Shown here: one piece after another, positions 18,004 through 27,041 of the stretch
Numbering within the stretch: position 1 is the stretch's first letter
Layout: every line of letters begins with the position of its first letter
Source: Bradyrhizobium arachidis
Lineage (GTDB): Bacteria; Pseudomonadota; Alphaproteobacteria; Rhizobiales; Xanthobacteraceae
Assembly: GCF_024758505.1 (NCBI RefSeq)
Contig: NZ_CP077970.1
Coordinates: 3,162,001-3,226,000, forward strand
Direction: 5' to 3'
Length of the DNA stretch: 64,000 nucleotides
Made by a program: the position numbers and the translations under genes
Notes under the pieces: model-generated
What the model was told of the DNA's origin: nothing
What the model saw: the letters and a program-made list of their open reading frames with translations, nothing else
Databases searched by the model: none

Positions 18004-18936
18004 TTGTCGGAACCACGCTACCCGCGCGATCTCCGCGGCTACGGCCGCAACCCGCCGCATCCGCAATGGCCCGGTAACGCGCGCGTGGCGGTGCAGTTCG
18101 TCGTCAATTTCGAGGAGGGCGGCGAGAACAACATTTTGCACGGCGATCGCGCCTCGGAAGCATTTTTGTCCGACGTGCTCGGTGCGCAGCCCTGGCCCGG
18201 CCAGCGGCACGCCAATATCGAGTCGATGTTCGAATATGGCTCGCGCGCCGGTTTTTGGCGGCTGTGGCGGATGTTCACGGCGCGCCAATGGCCGACCACC
18301 GTGTTCGGTGTCGCCACCGCGCTGAAGCGCAATCCGGAGATCGTTGCCGCCATGAAGGAGGCGGGCTGGGATATCGCGAGCCACAGCCTGAAGTGGATCG
18401 AGCACAAGGACATGACGGAGGAGGAGGAGCGGTCGGAGATCGCCGAGTCGATCCGCGTGCACACCGAGGCGACCGGTTCGCGGCCGCTCGGCTGGTACAC
18501 CGGGCGTTCCTCCATCAACACCAACCGCTTGCTGATGGAGGAGGGCGGCTTCCTCTATCTCTGCGACTCCTATGCCGACGATCTGCCCTATTGGGTCAAG
18601 GGTCCGCGCGGCAAGCAGCTCATGATCCCCTATACGTTGGACGCCAACGACATGCGCTTCATCAATCCGCAGGGGTTTGCGGAGGGCGAGCAGTTCTTCA
18701 CCTACCTCAAGGACGCCTTCGACGTGCTCTATGCCGAAGGAGATACCGCGCCGAAGATGATGTCGGTGGGACTGCATTGCCGTCTGGTCGGCCGCCCCGG
18801 CCGCGCCGCGGGCCTCATTCGCTTCCTCGACTATATCGGCAAGCATGAGCGGGTCTGGGTGCCGACGCGGTTGCAGATCGCGCAGCACTGGCATGACAAG
18901 CTCACACATCTTGCCAATGATGCCTTCGAGATCTAG
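18004..18936 (+). CDS. puuE: Allantoinase PuuE (polysaccharide-deacetylase-fold type)
   Basis: A 310-residue cofactor-independent allantoinase that hydrolyses allantoin to allantoate. Family signatures include YPRDLRGYGRNPPHPQWPG at the N-terminus, FVVNFEEGGENNILHGD, FEYGSRAGFWRLWRMF, ASHSLKWIEHKDM and GWYTGRSSINT, covering the NodB-like fold. I chose the TTG at 18004. It restores the standard family start (SEPRYPRDL), follows an AGGAAG ribosome-binding site and sits directly after the DUF3830 stop. An ATG at 17971 would overlap that gene by about 30 bases. It works downstream of urate, UraH and UraD, whose fusion gene follows 11 bases later. Confidence 0.93.
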   Translation: MSEPRYPRDLRGYGRNPPHPQWPGNARVAVQFVVNFEEGGENNILHGDRASEAFLSDVLGAQPWPGQRHANIESMFEYGSRAGFWRLWRMFTARQWPTTVFGVATALKRNPEIVAAMKEAGWDIASHSLKWIEHKDMTEEEERSEIAESIRVHTEATGSRPLGWYTGRSSINTNRLLMEEGGFLYLCDSYADDLPYWVKGPRGKQLMIPYTLDANDMRFINPQGFAEGEQFFTYLKDAFDVLYAEGDTAPKMMSVGLHCRLVGRPGRAAGLIRFLDYIGKHERVWVPTRLQIAQHWHDKLTHLANDAFEI

Positions 18937-18947
18937 CCGAGGGGACG

Positions 18948-19835
18948 ATGTCGCAGGTCTCGCTCTCCGATCTCAACGCCGCTGACAAGGCCGATTTCGT
19001 CGCGGCGCTCGCCAATGTCGTCGAGTATTCGCCGTGGATCGCGGAAGGGATCGCCGGGCAGCGGCCGTTCGCCGGGATCAACCAATTGCTCGACGCGATC
19101 AAGGCTGCGATCCAGAGTGCCGCGCCTGACGTGCAGTTGGCGCTAATCCGCGCGCATCCCGACCTCGCCAACAAGACTCAGCGCGCGGCCGGGCTCACGG
19201 CCGAGTCGAACGCGGAGCAGAACAGCGCCGGCCTCGACCGCCTGTCGGAGGCCGAATACGCCGCATTCGAGCGGGCGAACGATGCCTATCGCGCCAAATT
19301 CAGCTTCCCCTATATCGTCTGCGCGCGCCGTCACACCAAGGATTCCATCCTGCGTGATTTCGAGACGCGGCTTCAAAACATCGCCAAGACCGAGACGCGG
19401 CGCGCGATCGAAGAAATCTGTCGCATCGCCGCGCTGCGGCTCGATCAGCTCGTCGCCGCGGACGACAAGCTGAACGTGCACGGCCGGCTGTCGACCCACG
19501 TGCTCGACAACCACAACGGCAGGCCGGCGCCCGGCATCGCTGTCGAACTCGTCGAGCTCGCAGCGCTCGGTGAGAGCCGCGTCATCGCGCGCGCGGTGAC
19601 CAATCATGACGGCCGCACCGACGCGCCGCTGATCGGTGGCCGTCCACTGCCGATCGGCCGCTACGAGCTGCGGTTCAGTGTCGGAAAGTATTTCGCCGCA
19701 CGCGGCGTGCAGATGTCCGACCCGCCTTTCCTCGACGAGATCCCCTTACGCTTCGCGATCAGCGAGCCGGAGGGCCACTATCACGTGCCGCTCCTGGTCA
19801 CGCCGTGGAGCTACTCGACCTATCGCGGCAGCTAG
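18948..19835 (+). CDS. UraD-UraH fusion: OHCU decarboxylase plus 5-hydroxyisourate hydrolase
   Basis: A 295-residue bifunctional protein. Residues ~1-168 are OHCU decarboxylase (UraD), with the catalytic His70 in IRAHPDLANKT and the segment FPYIVCARRHTKDSIL. Residues ~176-295 are a transthyretin-like 5-hydroxyisourate hydrolase (UraH), starting LSTHVLDNHNGRPAPGIAVE and ending in the diagnostic YRGS. The pair turns 5-hydroxyisourate into S-allantoin, the PuuE substrate. The order of domains is reversed relative to the reaction order. It is the third gene of the DUF3830-puuE operon and overlaps the convergent oxidoreductase gene by four bases. A plant protein with the same fusion order is known. 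Confidence 0.95.
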   Translation: MSQVSLSDLNAADKADFVAALANVVEYSPWIAEGIAGQRPFAGINQLLDAIKAAIQSAAPDVQLALIRAHPDLANKTQRAAGLTAESNAEQNSAGLDRLSEAEYAAFERANDAYRAKFSFPYIVCARRHTKDSILRDFETRLQNIAKTETRRAIEEICRIAALRLDQLVAADDKLNVHGRLSTHVLDNHNGRPAPGIAVELVELAALGESRVIARAVTNHDGRTDAPLIGGRPLPIGRYELRFSVGKYFAARGVQMSDPPFLDEIPLRFAISEPEGHYHVPLLVTPWSYSTYRGS

Positions 19836-22558
19836 ACGCCGAATTTATCTTGCAACGCGGGAAACAGCCGGTCCGGCTTGAACGGCACCGACGTGAAGCG
19901 GATACCGGTGGCATCGGCGATGGCGTTGCCGAGCGCGGCGGCGACCGGATTGTACGGGCTCTCGCTCATCGATTTCGCGCCCATCGGTCCAATCGTGTCC
20001 GAGGTCTCGGCGAAGAACACCTCGGTGCGCGGCACGTCGGCAAAGGACGGGAGGTGATAGTCGCGGAACTTGGCGTTGGTCACGCGGCCATCGGCGTCGA
20101 TCACCATCTCCTCGTAGAGCGCGGCGCCCAGTGACTGCGCCACGCCGCCCTCGACCTGGCCGCGGCACTGCATCGGATTGGCGACGCGCCCGGCGTCGGC
20201 CGCCTGCACGCTCTTGAGGATCTTGATCTCGCCGGTGCCCTTGTTCACGGCGACGCGAAAGCCTTGCACGTTGAACGCCACCGAGCGCGGTGTGCCGCCG
20301 GAATTACCGCTGGCCGAGAGCTGTTTGCCCTGAGCGCGTGCGAGCTCCGCAAGCTCGGCAAAGGAGATGCGCTTCACGCCGGCGACGATGGAATGGCCGT
20401 CGAGCGTGCAAGTCGCGGGATCGCAAAGCCAGGCGGCTGCTGCAGCACGCTTCAGTTCACCCGCGAGACTCTCGGCCGCGGCCTGCGTCGCCTTGCCTGC
20501 GACAAAGATGCCGGCGCTGCCATAGGCACCGGTGTCGTGGCCGCCATGGGCGGTGTCGGATTGGCGCAGGCGGATGTTGTCGACGGTCGTTGCGAGCGCG
20601 GAGGCCGCGATCTGGCGGTGCACGGTGGTGGTGCCATTGCCGAACTCGGCGGTGCCGACGGTGAGCTCGAAACTGCCGTCGTCGCAAAGCGCGATCGTGG
20701 CGTCCGCGATGTGCCCGGCCGGCGGCACTGTGTCGATCATGGTCAGCGCAATGCCTTCGCCGATGAGCCAGTCCGAGGACAAGTCGGATGCCGGCGCATC
20801 TGCCCGCATTGCGCGCTCGACCAGGTCGAGGCACTGGTCGAGCCCGTAGGAGCCATACTCGACGTCGTGATAGTCCGACGGCGGCGGGGTCAGCATGGGG
20901 TCGCCGGGCTTGACGACATTGCGGCGACGGATGTCGAAGGGGCTGATGCCGAGTTGCTTTGCCAGTTCGTCGATCGCGGCTTCTACCGCGATGAGCGTTT
21001 GCGGCAGGCCGTAGCCGCGGAAGGCGCCTGATGGCACCGTGTTGGTGTAGACGGCGACCGCGTCGACCTTCTTGTTCGGGCAGTTGTAGACGCTGAGGCA
21101 CTCCTGCGCGGCGTGGAACAGCACGGGGCCGGCGTGATTGCCATAGGCGCCGGTGTTGGCGAGCACGTCGAGCTGGAGCGCGGTGAGCCTGCCGTCCACA
21201 TCGGCGCCGGCCTTGACGTGGACGCGCATCGGATGCCGCGTGGAGGTCGCGATGAATTGCTCCTCGCGGGTGAGCTCGAGCTTCACCGGCCGTCCGGTCC
21301 TCAATGCGGCGAGCGCCAAAATGTCCTCGACGAACATCTCCTGCTTGCCGCCAAAGCCGCCGCCGACGCGCTCGCAGAACACGCGGACCTTATCCCGGGG
21401 CAGGTCGAAGAGGTCGGCGAGTGTGCGGCGGGTGAGGAAAGGCACCTGTGTGGAGGAGCGGATGTTGAGCACGCCTGTAGCATCGAGCCAGGCAAGGCCG
21501 CCATGGGTCTCGAGTGCCGCATGCTGCACGCGCTGGGTGGTGAAGGTGCCCTCGTAGGTGACGGCTGATTTGGCGAGCGCCGCGGCGACATCGCCGAATT
21601 CGCCATGCTTTTCGGCGACGATGTTGCGCTTGGCATTGGCGACACGCTGCTCCTGTGTCCGATCGGGATGAATGATCGGCGCGCCGGGCGCGCGCGCCTG
21701 CTCGGGGTCGACGACCGCGGGCAGGATGTCGTAGTCAACCCTAAGACGGCGACAGGCTTCCTCAGCGGCGGCCTCCGTCTCCGCGACGACGGCGGCGACC
21801 TTTTGGCCGATAAAGCGAACGACGTCATCGAGGATGCGCGTGTCGTCCGGGTCCATCCAGTCCTGCTCATGCCGCGCGGTCGAGAACAGGCGGTTCGGTG
21901 CGTCCTCATGCGTCAGCACCGCATGAACGCCGGGAACGGTCAGCGCGGCCGCCTTGTCGATCGCAACGATCCGCGCATGCGGATGCGGCGAGCGCAGCAG
22001 CTTGATGTGCTGGAGGCCGTCGATGGCGACGTCGAATGTATAGCGCTGTTTGCCGCGGACGACGTCGGGCCCGGCAGGCGCAGGCAGGCTGCGACCGAAG
22101 GCCGTGCCGGGCTCGACGGTGTCCTCGACATTGGTCTTGCCGTCGAGCGCGTCCTCGATCGAGCGATAGCCGGTGCAGCGGCAGATGTTTCCCTTCAGCG
22201 ATGCGCCGAGATCGGTGCGCTGCGCCTGGTTCAGCGAGGCGCAGGTCAGGATCATGCCGGCGGTGCAGAAGCCGCACTGGAACGCCTGGGCATCGAGGAA
22301 AGCCTGCTGCATCGGATGCGCGCCGCCCTCGGGCGCAAGGCCTTCGATCGTGGTGATTGCGCGACCCTCGGCTCGAAATGCGGGTATCAGGCAGCTATGG
22401 ACGGGCTCACCGTCGAGCAGCACGGTGCAGGCGCCGCAATCGCCGGCATCGCAGCCTTTCTTCACGCCAAAATGGCCGAGCTCGCGCAGGAAGGTGCGCA
22501 GGCACTGGCCGGCGCGCGGCTGTTCGGAAAACGGCGTGCCGTTGATCTCAAAGCTCAT
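19832..22558 (-). CDS. XdhD-like molybdenum hydroxylase, fused [2Fe-2S] and Mo-binding subunits
   Basis: A 908-residue xanthine dehydrogenase-family protein lacking an FAD domain. Residues 1-150 bind two [2Fe-2S] clusters: Cys36/41/44/56 and Cys95/98/126/128 are all present. Residues ~155-908 form the molybdopterin domains, with the Mo-binding GGGFGGKQE motif and a C-terminal GAKSMSESP segment that supplies the candidate catalytic Glu. The architecture and separate FAD subunit match E. coli XdhD/YgfM, whose substrate is not firmly established. Its start overlaps the FAD-subunit stop by four bases. The expected reaction is hydroxylation of a purine, possibly guanine, hypoxanthine or xanthine. 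It is located in the cytoplasm. Confidence 0.88.
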   Translation of the reverse strand: MSFEINGTPFSEQPRAGQCLRTFLRELGHFGVKKGCDAGDCGACTVLLDGEPVHSCLIPAFRAEGRAITTIEGLAPEGGAHPMQQAFLDAQAFQCGFCTAGMILTCASLNQAQRTDLGASLKGNICRCTGYRSIEDALDGKTNVEDTVEPGTAFGRSLPAPAGPDVVRGKQRYTFDVAIDGLQHIKLLRSPHPHARIVAIDKAAALTVPGVHAVLTHEDAPNRLFSTARHEQDWMDPDDTRILDDVVRFIGQKVAAVVAETEAAAEEACRRLRVDYDILPAVVDPEQARAPGAPIIHPDRTQEQRVANAKRNIVAEKHGEFGDVAAALAKSAVTYEGTFTTQRVQHAALETHGGLAWLDATGVLNIRSSTQVPFLTRRTLADLFDLPRDKVRVFCERVGGGFGGKQEMFVEDILALAALRTGRPVKLELTREEQFIATSTRHPMRVHVKAGADVDGRLTALQLDVLANTGAYGNHAGPVLFHAAQECLSVYNCPNKKVDAVAVYTNTVPSGAFRGYGLPQTLIAVEAAIDELAKQLGISPFDIRRRNVVKPGDPMLTPPPSDYHDVEYGSYGLDQCLDLVERAMRADAPASDLSSDWLIGEGIALTMIDTVPPAGHIADATIALCDDGSFELTVGTAEFGNGTTTVHRQIAASALATTVDNIRLRQSDTAHGGHDTGAYGSAGIFVAGKATQAAAESLAGELKRAAAAAWLCDPATCTLDGHSIVAGVKRISFAELAELARAQGKQLSASGNSGGTPRSVAFNVQGFRVAVNKGTGEIKILKSVQAADAGRVANPMQCRGQVEGGVAQSLGAALYEEMVIDADGRVTNAKFRDYHLPSFADVPRTEVFFAETSDTIGPMGAKSMSESPYNPVAAALGNAIADATGIRFTSVPFKPDRLFPALQDKFGV

Positions 22559-23382
22559 GGCCGCGCCGTATCGCAGAGTTCGGCGCGGATTTCTTCGGCG
22601 AGCCGCAGCGTCATGTGCTTGCGCCAGAACGGTTTGCCGTGGACGTCGTCGTGATAGAGATCGTCGGTGATCTCCTGTGCGATCCTTTCGCGGAGCGCGC
22701 GCGCATCGGGTGGCTGTGGGAACGATAGCTGGATGGGGCGCACGGTCGACGCCGTCACTGTCAACGTGAACGTACCGTTGTCACCGAGGCTGCCGATCAG
22801 GAGCGCGGCCGACCGGCCAACCGGCGTCAGCGAGATCTGGCGAAACGCCGAACGGCGCTTGAGTGCGGTGAGGGGGATATTGATCTGCCGCAACAGATCG
22901 CCTGGCATCAAACGATTGCGCTGGTTGCCGGTGACGAATTCGACGATGGGAATCCTGTGCTCGCCGCCATTGGCCTTCCAGATGGTGCAGGTACCATCGA
23001 GCGCCGAGGTCAGCGAGATCATGGGTCCGGCGGGCAGCGACATGCAGAGATTGCCGCCAACGGTCGCGGTCTTCCAGATCTTGAACGAGGCGAGAAAGGC
23101 GCGGCAGCATTGGTTGATGAGCGGCGCCGCGAGCCAGTCGGGCGGGCAGGCGAGCGCGTCGAGCTGCGCGATGGTACAGGTGGCGGCGATCGACAGATGC
23201 GTGTCGCTGATGGTCAGCGCCGGCCATCTGAGGTCGGTGAGGTCAATCAATCGGGTCAGATGCACCTGCGGTTCCGAGAACAGCCAGGTCCCGCCCGCGA
23301 GCCAGGCGTCGCCTGCCGTCCAGGCGGGCAGTTGCGCCCGCGTCTGCGGATGGGCCACGGCCGTTACGGTATTCAAGTCCAT
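22555..23382 (-). CDS. FAD-binding subunit of xanthine dehydrogenase-family enzyme (YgfM-like)
   Basis: A 275-residue CO-dehydrogenase/xanthine-dehydrogenase FAD subunit. It has an N-terminal FAD-binding stretch (WLAGGTWLFSEPQVHLTRLI), the middle motif KTATVGGNLCMSLPAGPM that resembles the TxGGNLA flavin motif, and a C-terminal CO_deh_flav domain ending in RKHMTLRLAEEIRAEL. It passes electrons from the Fe-S clusters of the fused subunit to NAD+ or another acceptor. The ATG at 23382 gives the family-typical start; upstream in-frame sequence is antisense to the amidohydrolase. It precedes the fused subunit with an ATGA overlap and is divergent from the amidohydrolase gene. Confidence 0.88.
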   Translation of the reverse strand: MDLNTVTAVAHPQTRAQLPAWTAGDAWLAGGTWLFSEPQVHLTRLIDLTDLRWPALTISDTHLSIAATCTIAQLDALACPPDWLAAPLINQCCRAFLASFKIWKTATVGGNLCMSLPAGPMISLTSALDGTCTIWKANGGEHRIPIVEFVTGNQRNRLMPGDLLRQINIPLTALKRRSAFRQISLTPVGRSAALLIGSLGDNGTFTLTVTASTVRPIQLSFPQPPDARALRERIAQEITDDLYHDDVHGKPFWRKHMTLRLAEEIRAELCDTARP

Positions 23383-23523
23383 GGCTGCCTGCGCCTCGAT
23401 CCGGATGGATTGCTCCACAACAAGTCTTGCAAGACCGGCGCCAAGTCGCAACAAGAGTTGCTGGTTGCGCTGGCCCCTGCCTTGCAGGAATGGACCCAGC
23501 CGGCCGGCAGGAGAAGCTGAAAC

Positions 23524-24873
23524 ATGGACATGATGAAGCCGATCTGGATCAAGGATCCCCTCGCGATCCTCGCTGATGGCGCCGAGCGCGGGATCGTGGT
23601 CCGCGAGGGGCAGATCGTGGAAATGGTGCCGGCCGGCGGCAAGCCTGCCACGGCCGATGTCACCGTCTTCGAGGCGGGCGAGCATGTCGTGCTGCCCGGG
23701 CTGATCAACACCCACCATCACTTCTACCAGACCCTGACGCGCGCCTTGCCGGCGGCGATGGATCGCGAGCTGTTCCCATGGCTGCAGGCGCTCTATCCGG
23801 TCTGGGCCAGGATGACGCCGGAAGCACTCGAGCTCGGCGTGACTGTGGCGATGTCGGAACTCCTGCTGTCGGGCTGCACCACCACGACCGACCATCACTA
23901 CGTGTTTCCCGCCGGCCTGGAAGATGCCGTCGACATTGAGGTCGGCGTAGCAAAGAGGCTCGGTGTGCGCGTGCTGCTGACGCGCGGCTCGATGAACCTG
24001 TCGCAGCGCGATGGCGGCCTGCCGCCTGGCAGCGTGGTGCAGGACGAAGATACGATCCTTGCCGACAGCGCGCGCGTGGTCGCAAAACATCACCAGCGCG
24101 GCGCGGACGCCATGGTGCAGATCGCGCTCGCGCCATGCTCGCCGTTCTCGGTGACGACCTCGCTGATGCGCGCGACTGCCGATCTCGCCGACAAGCTCGA
24201 CGTTCGCCTGCACACCCACCTGGCGGAAACCGAGGATGAGAATCACTTCTGCCAGCAGATGTATGGCTGCCGTCCGCTCGACTATCTCGAACAATGCGGC
24301 TGGCTCAATGCGCGGACCTGGCTCGCGCACGGCATCTTCTTCAACGCTGACGAGATGAAGCGGTTGGCCAAGGCCAGAACGACGATCAGCCATTGCGCGT
24401 GCAGCAACCAGATCCTCGCGTCCGGCTGCTGTCCGGTCTGCGAGATGGAGGAGGCAGGCGTCGGGATCGGCCTCGGCGTCGACGGCTCCGCGTCGAATGA
24501 TGGGTCCAATTTGATGCAGGAGGTGCGCGCGGCGTTCCTGCTGCAACGTGCCCGCTATGGCGTGACCAAGGTCAGCCACAAGGATGCGCTGCGCTGGGCG
24601 ACCAAGGGTTCGGCAGCCTGCGTCGGCCGTCCCGAGCTAGGCGAGATCGCCGTCGGCAAGGCCGCCGATATCGCGCTGTTCAAGCTCGATGAACTCCGCT
24701 TCTCCGGCCACGGCGATCCGATGGCTGCCCTCGTGCTGTGCGGCGCGCATCGCGCCGATCGCGTCATGGTCGCAGGCAAATGGGTGGTGATCGACGGCGC
24801 GATCCCGGGACTTGACGTTCCCGATCTGAGCCGCCGCCACAGCGCGGCCGCGCGGAAAATGCAGGCCGGATAA
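23524..24873 (+). CDS. 8-oxoguanine deaminase-like amidohydrolase
   Basis: A 449-residue metal-dependent amidohydrolase. The first metal motif is NTHHHFYQT (His64/66 pair). HTHLAETEDENHF near 231, SHCACSNQILASG near 300 and GLGVDGSASNDGSN near 317 supply the remaining His and Asp ligands. This pattern belongs to the 8-oxoguanine deaminase/atrazine chlorohydrolase branch, and 8-oxoguanine deamination yields urate. It is divergently transcribed from the XdhD-like operon and next to a nucleoside-type ABC transporter. Guanine or other aminated purines are alternative substrates. A hairpin terminator follows. Confidence 0.85.
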   Translation: MDMMKPIWIKDPLAILADGAERGIVVREGQIVEMVPAGGKPATADVTVFEAGEHVVLPGLINTHHHFYQTLTRALPAAMDRELFPWLQALYPVWARMTPEALELGVTVAMSELLLSGCTTTTDHHYVFPAGLEDAVDIEVGVAKRLGVRVLLTRGSMNLSQRDGGLPPGSVVQDEDTILADSARVVAKHHQRGADAMVQIALAPCSPFSVTTSLMRATADLADKLDVRLHTHLAETEDENHFCQQMYGCRPLDYLEQCGWLNARTWLAHGIFFNADEMKRLAKARTTISHCACSNQILASGCCPVCEMEEAGVGIGLGVDGSASNDGSNLMQEVRAAFLLQRARYGVTKVSHKDALRWATKGSAACVGRPELGEIAVGKAADIALFKLDELRFSGHGDPMAALVLCGAHRADRVMVAGKWVVIDGAIPGLDVPDLSRRHSAAARKMQAG

Positions 24874-24879
24874 AAGAAG

Positions 24880-24920
24880 AGGGGGAAGCCACGAGTGCCG
24901 GGTTCTCGTGGCCACCCCCT
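24880..24920. terminator. Bidirectional hairpin terminator
   Basis: gccacgag (24888-24895) pairs with ctcgtggc (24905-24912), extended by aggggg (24880-24885) with ccccct (24915-24920). It sits between the convergent amidohydrolase and BMP-protein genes and can serve both strands. A second small hairpin (ctcc...ggag) follows. Confidence 0.7.
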
Positions 24921-24969
24921 CCGAACCTCCTCCGGGAGGAGCAGGTGATTTACTGAAGCAAGAAGCGTG

Positions 24970-26046
24970 CTACTTGCCCGGAAGCTTGTCGTCGATACCC
25001 TTGACGTAGAAGTTCATGCCGAGGATCTGGCCGGCGTCGAGATTTGCGCCGCCCTTGCATTCGACTTCCTTGCCGTCCTGCCCGACGATCGGGCACTTGA
25101 ACGGATGCAGCTTGCCGGAGGTGATCGCGGCCTGCGTCTCCTCGGCGGCCTTCTTCACGTCGTCAGGCATGTTGGTGTAGGGCGCCATCGCGAACATGTG
25201 GCTGTCGAGCCCGCCCCAGCTATCCTCGGACTTCCAGGTGCCGGCGAGCTCGGCCTTGACGCGCTCGATGTAGTAGGGGCCCCAGGTGTCCAGGATCGAG
25301 GTGAGCTGCGCCTTCGGGCCGAACTTGATCATCTCGGAGTCCTGGCCGAAGGCGAGCTTGCCGCGCTCGCTCGCGATCTGCATCGCTGCCGGTGAATCCG
25401 TGTGCTGCATGATGATGTCGGCGCCCTGATCGAGCAGCGCCTTGGCGGCGTCGGCCTCCTTGCCGGGGTCGAACCAGGTGTTCACCCAGATGATCTTGAC
25501 CTTGATGTTCGGGTTCACCGCTTGCGCGCCGAGCATGGTCGCGTTGATGCCGGAGACGACCTCGGGGATCGGGAACGAGCCGATATAGCCGAGCACGCCG
25601 CTCTTCGACATCTTGGCCGCGATCTGGCCCTGGATGTAGCGGCCCTGGTACCACTTTGCCGAATAGGTCGACATGTTCGGCGCGCGTTTGTAGCCCGTGG
25701 CGTGCTCGAAATGCACGTTGGGATATTTCTTGGCGACCTTCAGCGTCGGATCCATGTAGCCGAAGGACGTCGTGAAGATCAGCTTGTTGCCGGCGCGAAC
25801 GAGCTGCTCGATCGCACGTTCGGAATCGGGACCCTCAGGAACGTTCTCGAGATAGGTGGTCTCGATCTGGTCGCCGAGCTCCTTCACCAGCGCCAGGCGG
25901 CCCTGCTCGTGCTGGTAGGTCCAGCCGAGGTCGCCGATCGGGCCGAGATAGATGAAACCGACTTTCAGCTTGTCGGCGGCGGAGGCCGCACTGATGCTCC
26001 CGGCGAGCAGGAGCCCTGCAACAGCCGCAAGAATTGTTTTCCTCAT
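24970..26046 (-). CDS. BMP-family ABC transporter substrate-binding protein (system 1)
   Basis: A 358-residue periplasmic binding protein of the BMP/PnrA family, whose members bind nucleosides. A signal peptide (MRKTILAAVAGLLLAGSISA) is followed by the family segments VGFIYLGPIGDLGWTYQHEQ, IFTTSFGYMDPTLKVAKKYP, GRYIQGQIAAKMSK and DSEMIKFGPKAQLTSILDTW. The ATG at 26046 has a GGAG ten bases upstream; longer in-frame reading runs into the permease gene. It is the last gene of an ATPase-permease-permease-binding protein operon, after a 77-base gap. The neighbouring purine genes suggest a purine nucleoside or base ligand, by inference. Confidence 0.9.
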   Translation of the reverse strand: MRKTILAAVAGLLLAGSISAASAADKLKVGFIYLGPIGDLGWTYQHEQGRLALVKELGDQIETTYLENVPEGPDSERAIEQLVRAGNKLIFTTSFGYMDPTLKVAKKYPNVHFEHATGYKRAPNMSTYSAKWYQGRYIQGQIAAKMSKSGVLGYIGSFPIPEVVSGINATMLGAQAVNPNIKVKIIWVNTWFDPGKEADAAKALLDQGADIIMQHTDSPAAMQIASERGKLAFGQDSEMIKFGPKAQLTSILDTWGPYYIERVKAELAGTWKSEDSWGGLDSHMFAMAPYTNMPDDVKKAAEETQAAITSGKLHPFKCPIVGQDGKEVECKGGANLDAGQILGMNFYVKGIDDKLPGK

Positions 26047-26123
26047 CGTCAATCTCCAAACAGTCGGGGAAAGCCACACTCCGCAAATGCCCGCGCCCCA
26101 TCGCGCGCATTGCGAAAAATCGA

Positions 26124-27041
26124 TCAGCGGTCGGGCACGAACACCGTACCCAGCGCAGCCGGCGCGGTCGAGCCGCCGGTGCGCGCACGGGACAGAAGAA
26201 CCAGGACGATGACGGTTGCAAGATAAGGCAACGCTGACATGAATTGCGAGGGAACGCCGATGCCCCAGCCCTGTGCGTGAAGCTGGAGGATGGTCACCGC
26301 GCCGAACAGATAGGCGCCGACGACGAGACGGCCCGGCCGCCAGGACGAGAACACCACCAGTGCCAGCGCGATCCAGCCCCGGCCTGCGGTCATGCCGGGA
26401 ATGAAGAATGGCGTATAGGCGAGCGGCAGATAGGCGCCGGCAAGGCCGGCGCAGGCACCGCCGAACATCACCGCAAACGTCCGGATGCGCAGCACAGGAT
26501 AGCCGAGCGCGTGCGCGGAGACGTGGTTGTCGCCGCAGGCGCGCAGAATCAGCCCGGGGCGGGTCCGGTACAGGAACCACCAGACGCCAATGATGAGGGC
26601 AAGCGAGACATAGACCAAACCGTCTTCGCCGAACACGACGCGGCCGACCAGCGGAATATTGGTGAGCACGGGAAGGTCGAGATGGGCCGCCGGCGCGATG
26701 CGCTCGCCGACAAAGCCTGCGCCGATCAGGCCGGACAGTCCGACGCCGAGAATGGTCAGCGCCAGTCCGGTCGCGACCTGGTTGACGGCGAGCCCGAGTG
26801 TCATCAGCGCGAAGATCAGCGACATAAGGATGCCCGCGACAATGCCGCAGAGCGCGCCGATGATGGTCGAGCCAGTGAGCCAGGCGCCGGCAAAGCCGCA
26901 GGCCGCGCCCATGATCATCATGCCTTCGACGCCGAGATTGAGAACGCCGGAGCGCTCGGTCACGAGCTCACCGGTCGCCGCAATCAACAGCGGCGTGGAG
27001 GCTGCAAGTACCGAGAGGATGATGGCTTCAACCAGTAACAC
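26124..27041 (-). CDS. ABC transporter permease, system 1 (second permease)
   Basis: A 305-residue integral membrane permease of the branched-chain/RbsC-like class used by BMP systems. It has about nine hydrophobic segments. Family segments are LVTERSGVLNLGVEGMMIMG near the N-terminus, AVNQVATGLALTILGVGLSG in the middle, and GMTAGRGWIALALVVFSSWR near the C-terminus (the EAA-like coupling region). It overlaps the first permease by 14 bases. It would form the channel with that permease and the double-domain ATPase for nucleoside-type uptake. Confidence 0.9.
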   Translation of the reverse strand: MLLVEAIILSVLAASTPLLIAATGELVTERSGVLNLGVEGMMIMGAACGFAGAWLTGSTIIGALCGIVAGILMSLIFALMTLGLAVNQVATGLALTILGVGLSGLIGAGFVGERIAPAAHLDLPVLTNIPLVGRVVFGEDGLVYVSLALIIGVWWFLYRTRPGLILRACGDNHVSAHALGYPVLRIRTFAVMFGGACAGLAGAYLPLAYTPFFIPGMTAGRGWIALALVVFSSWRPGRLVVGAYLFGAVTILQLHAQGWGIGVPSQFMSALPYLATVIVLVLLSRARTGGSTAPAALGTVFVPDR

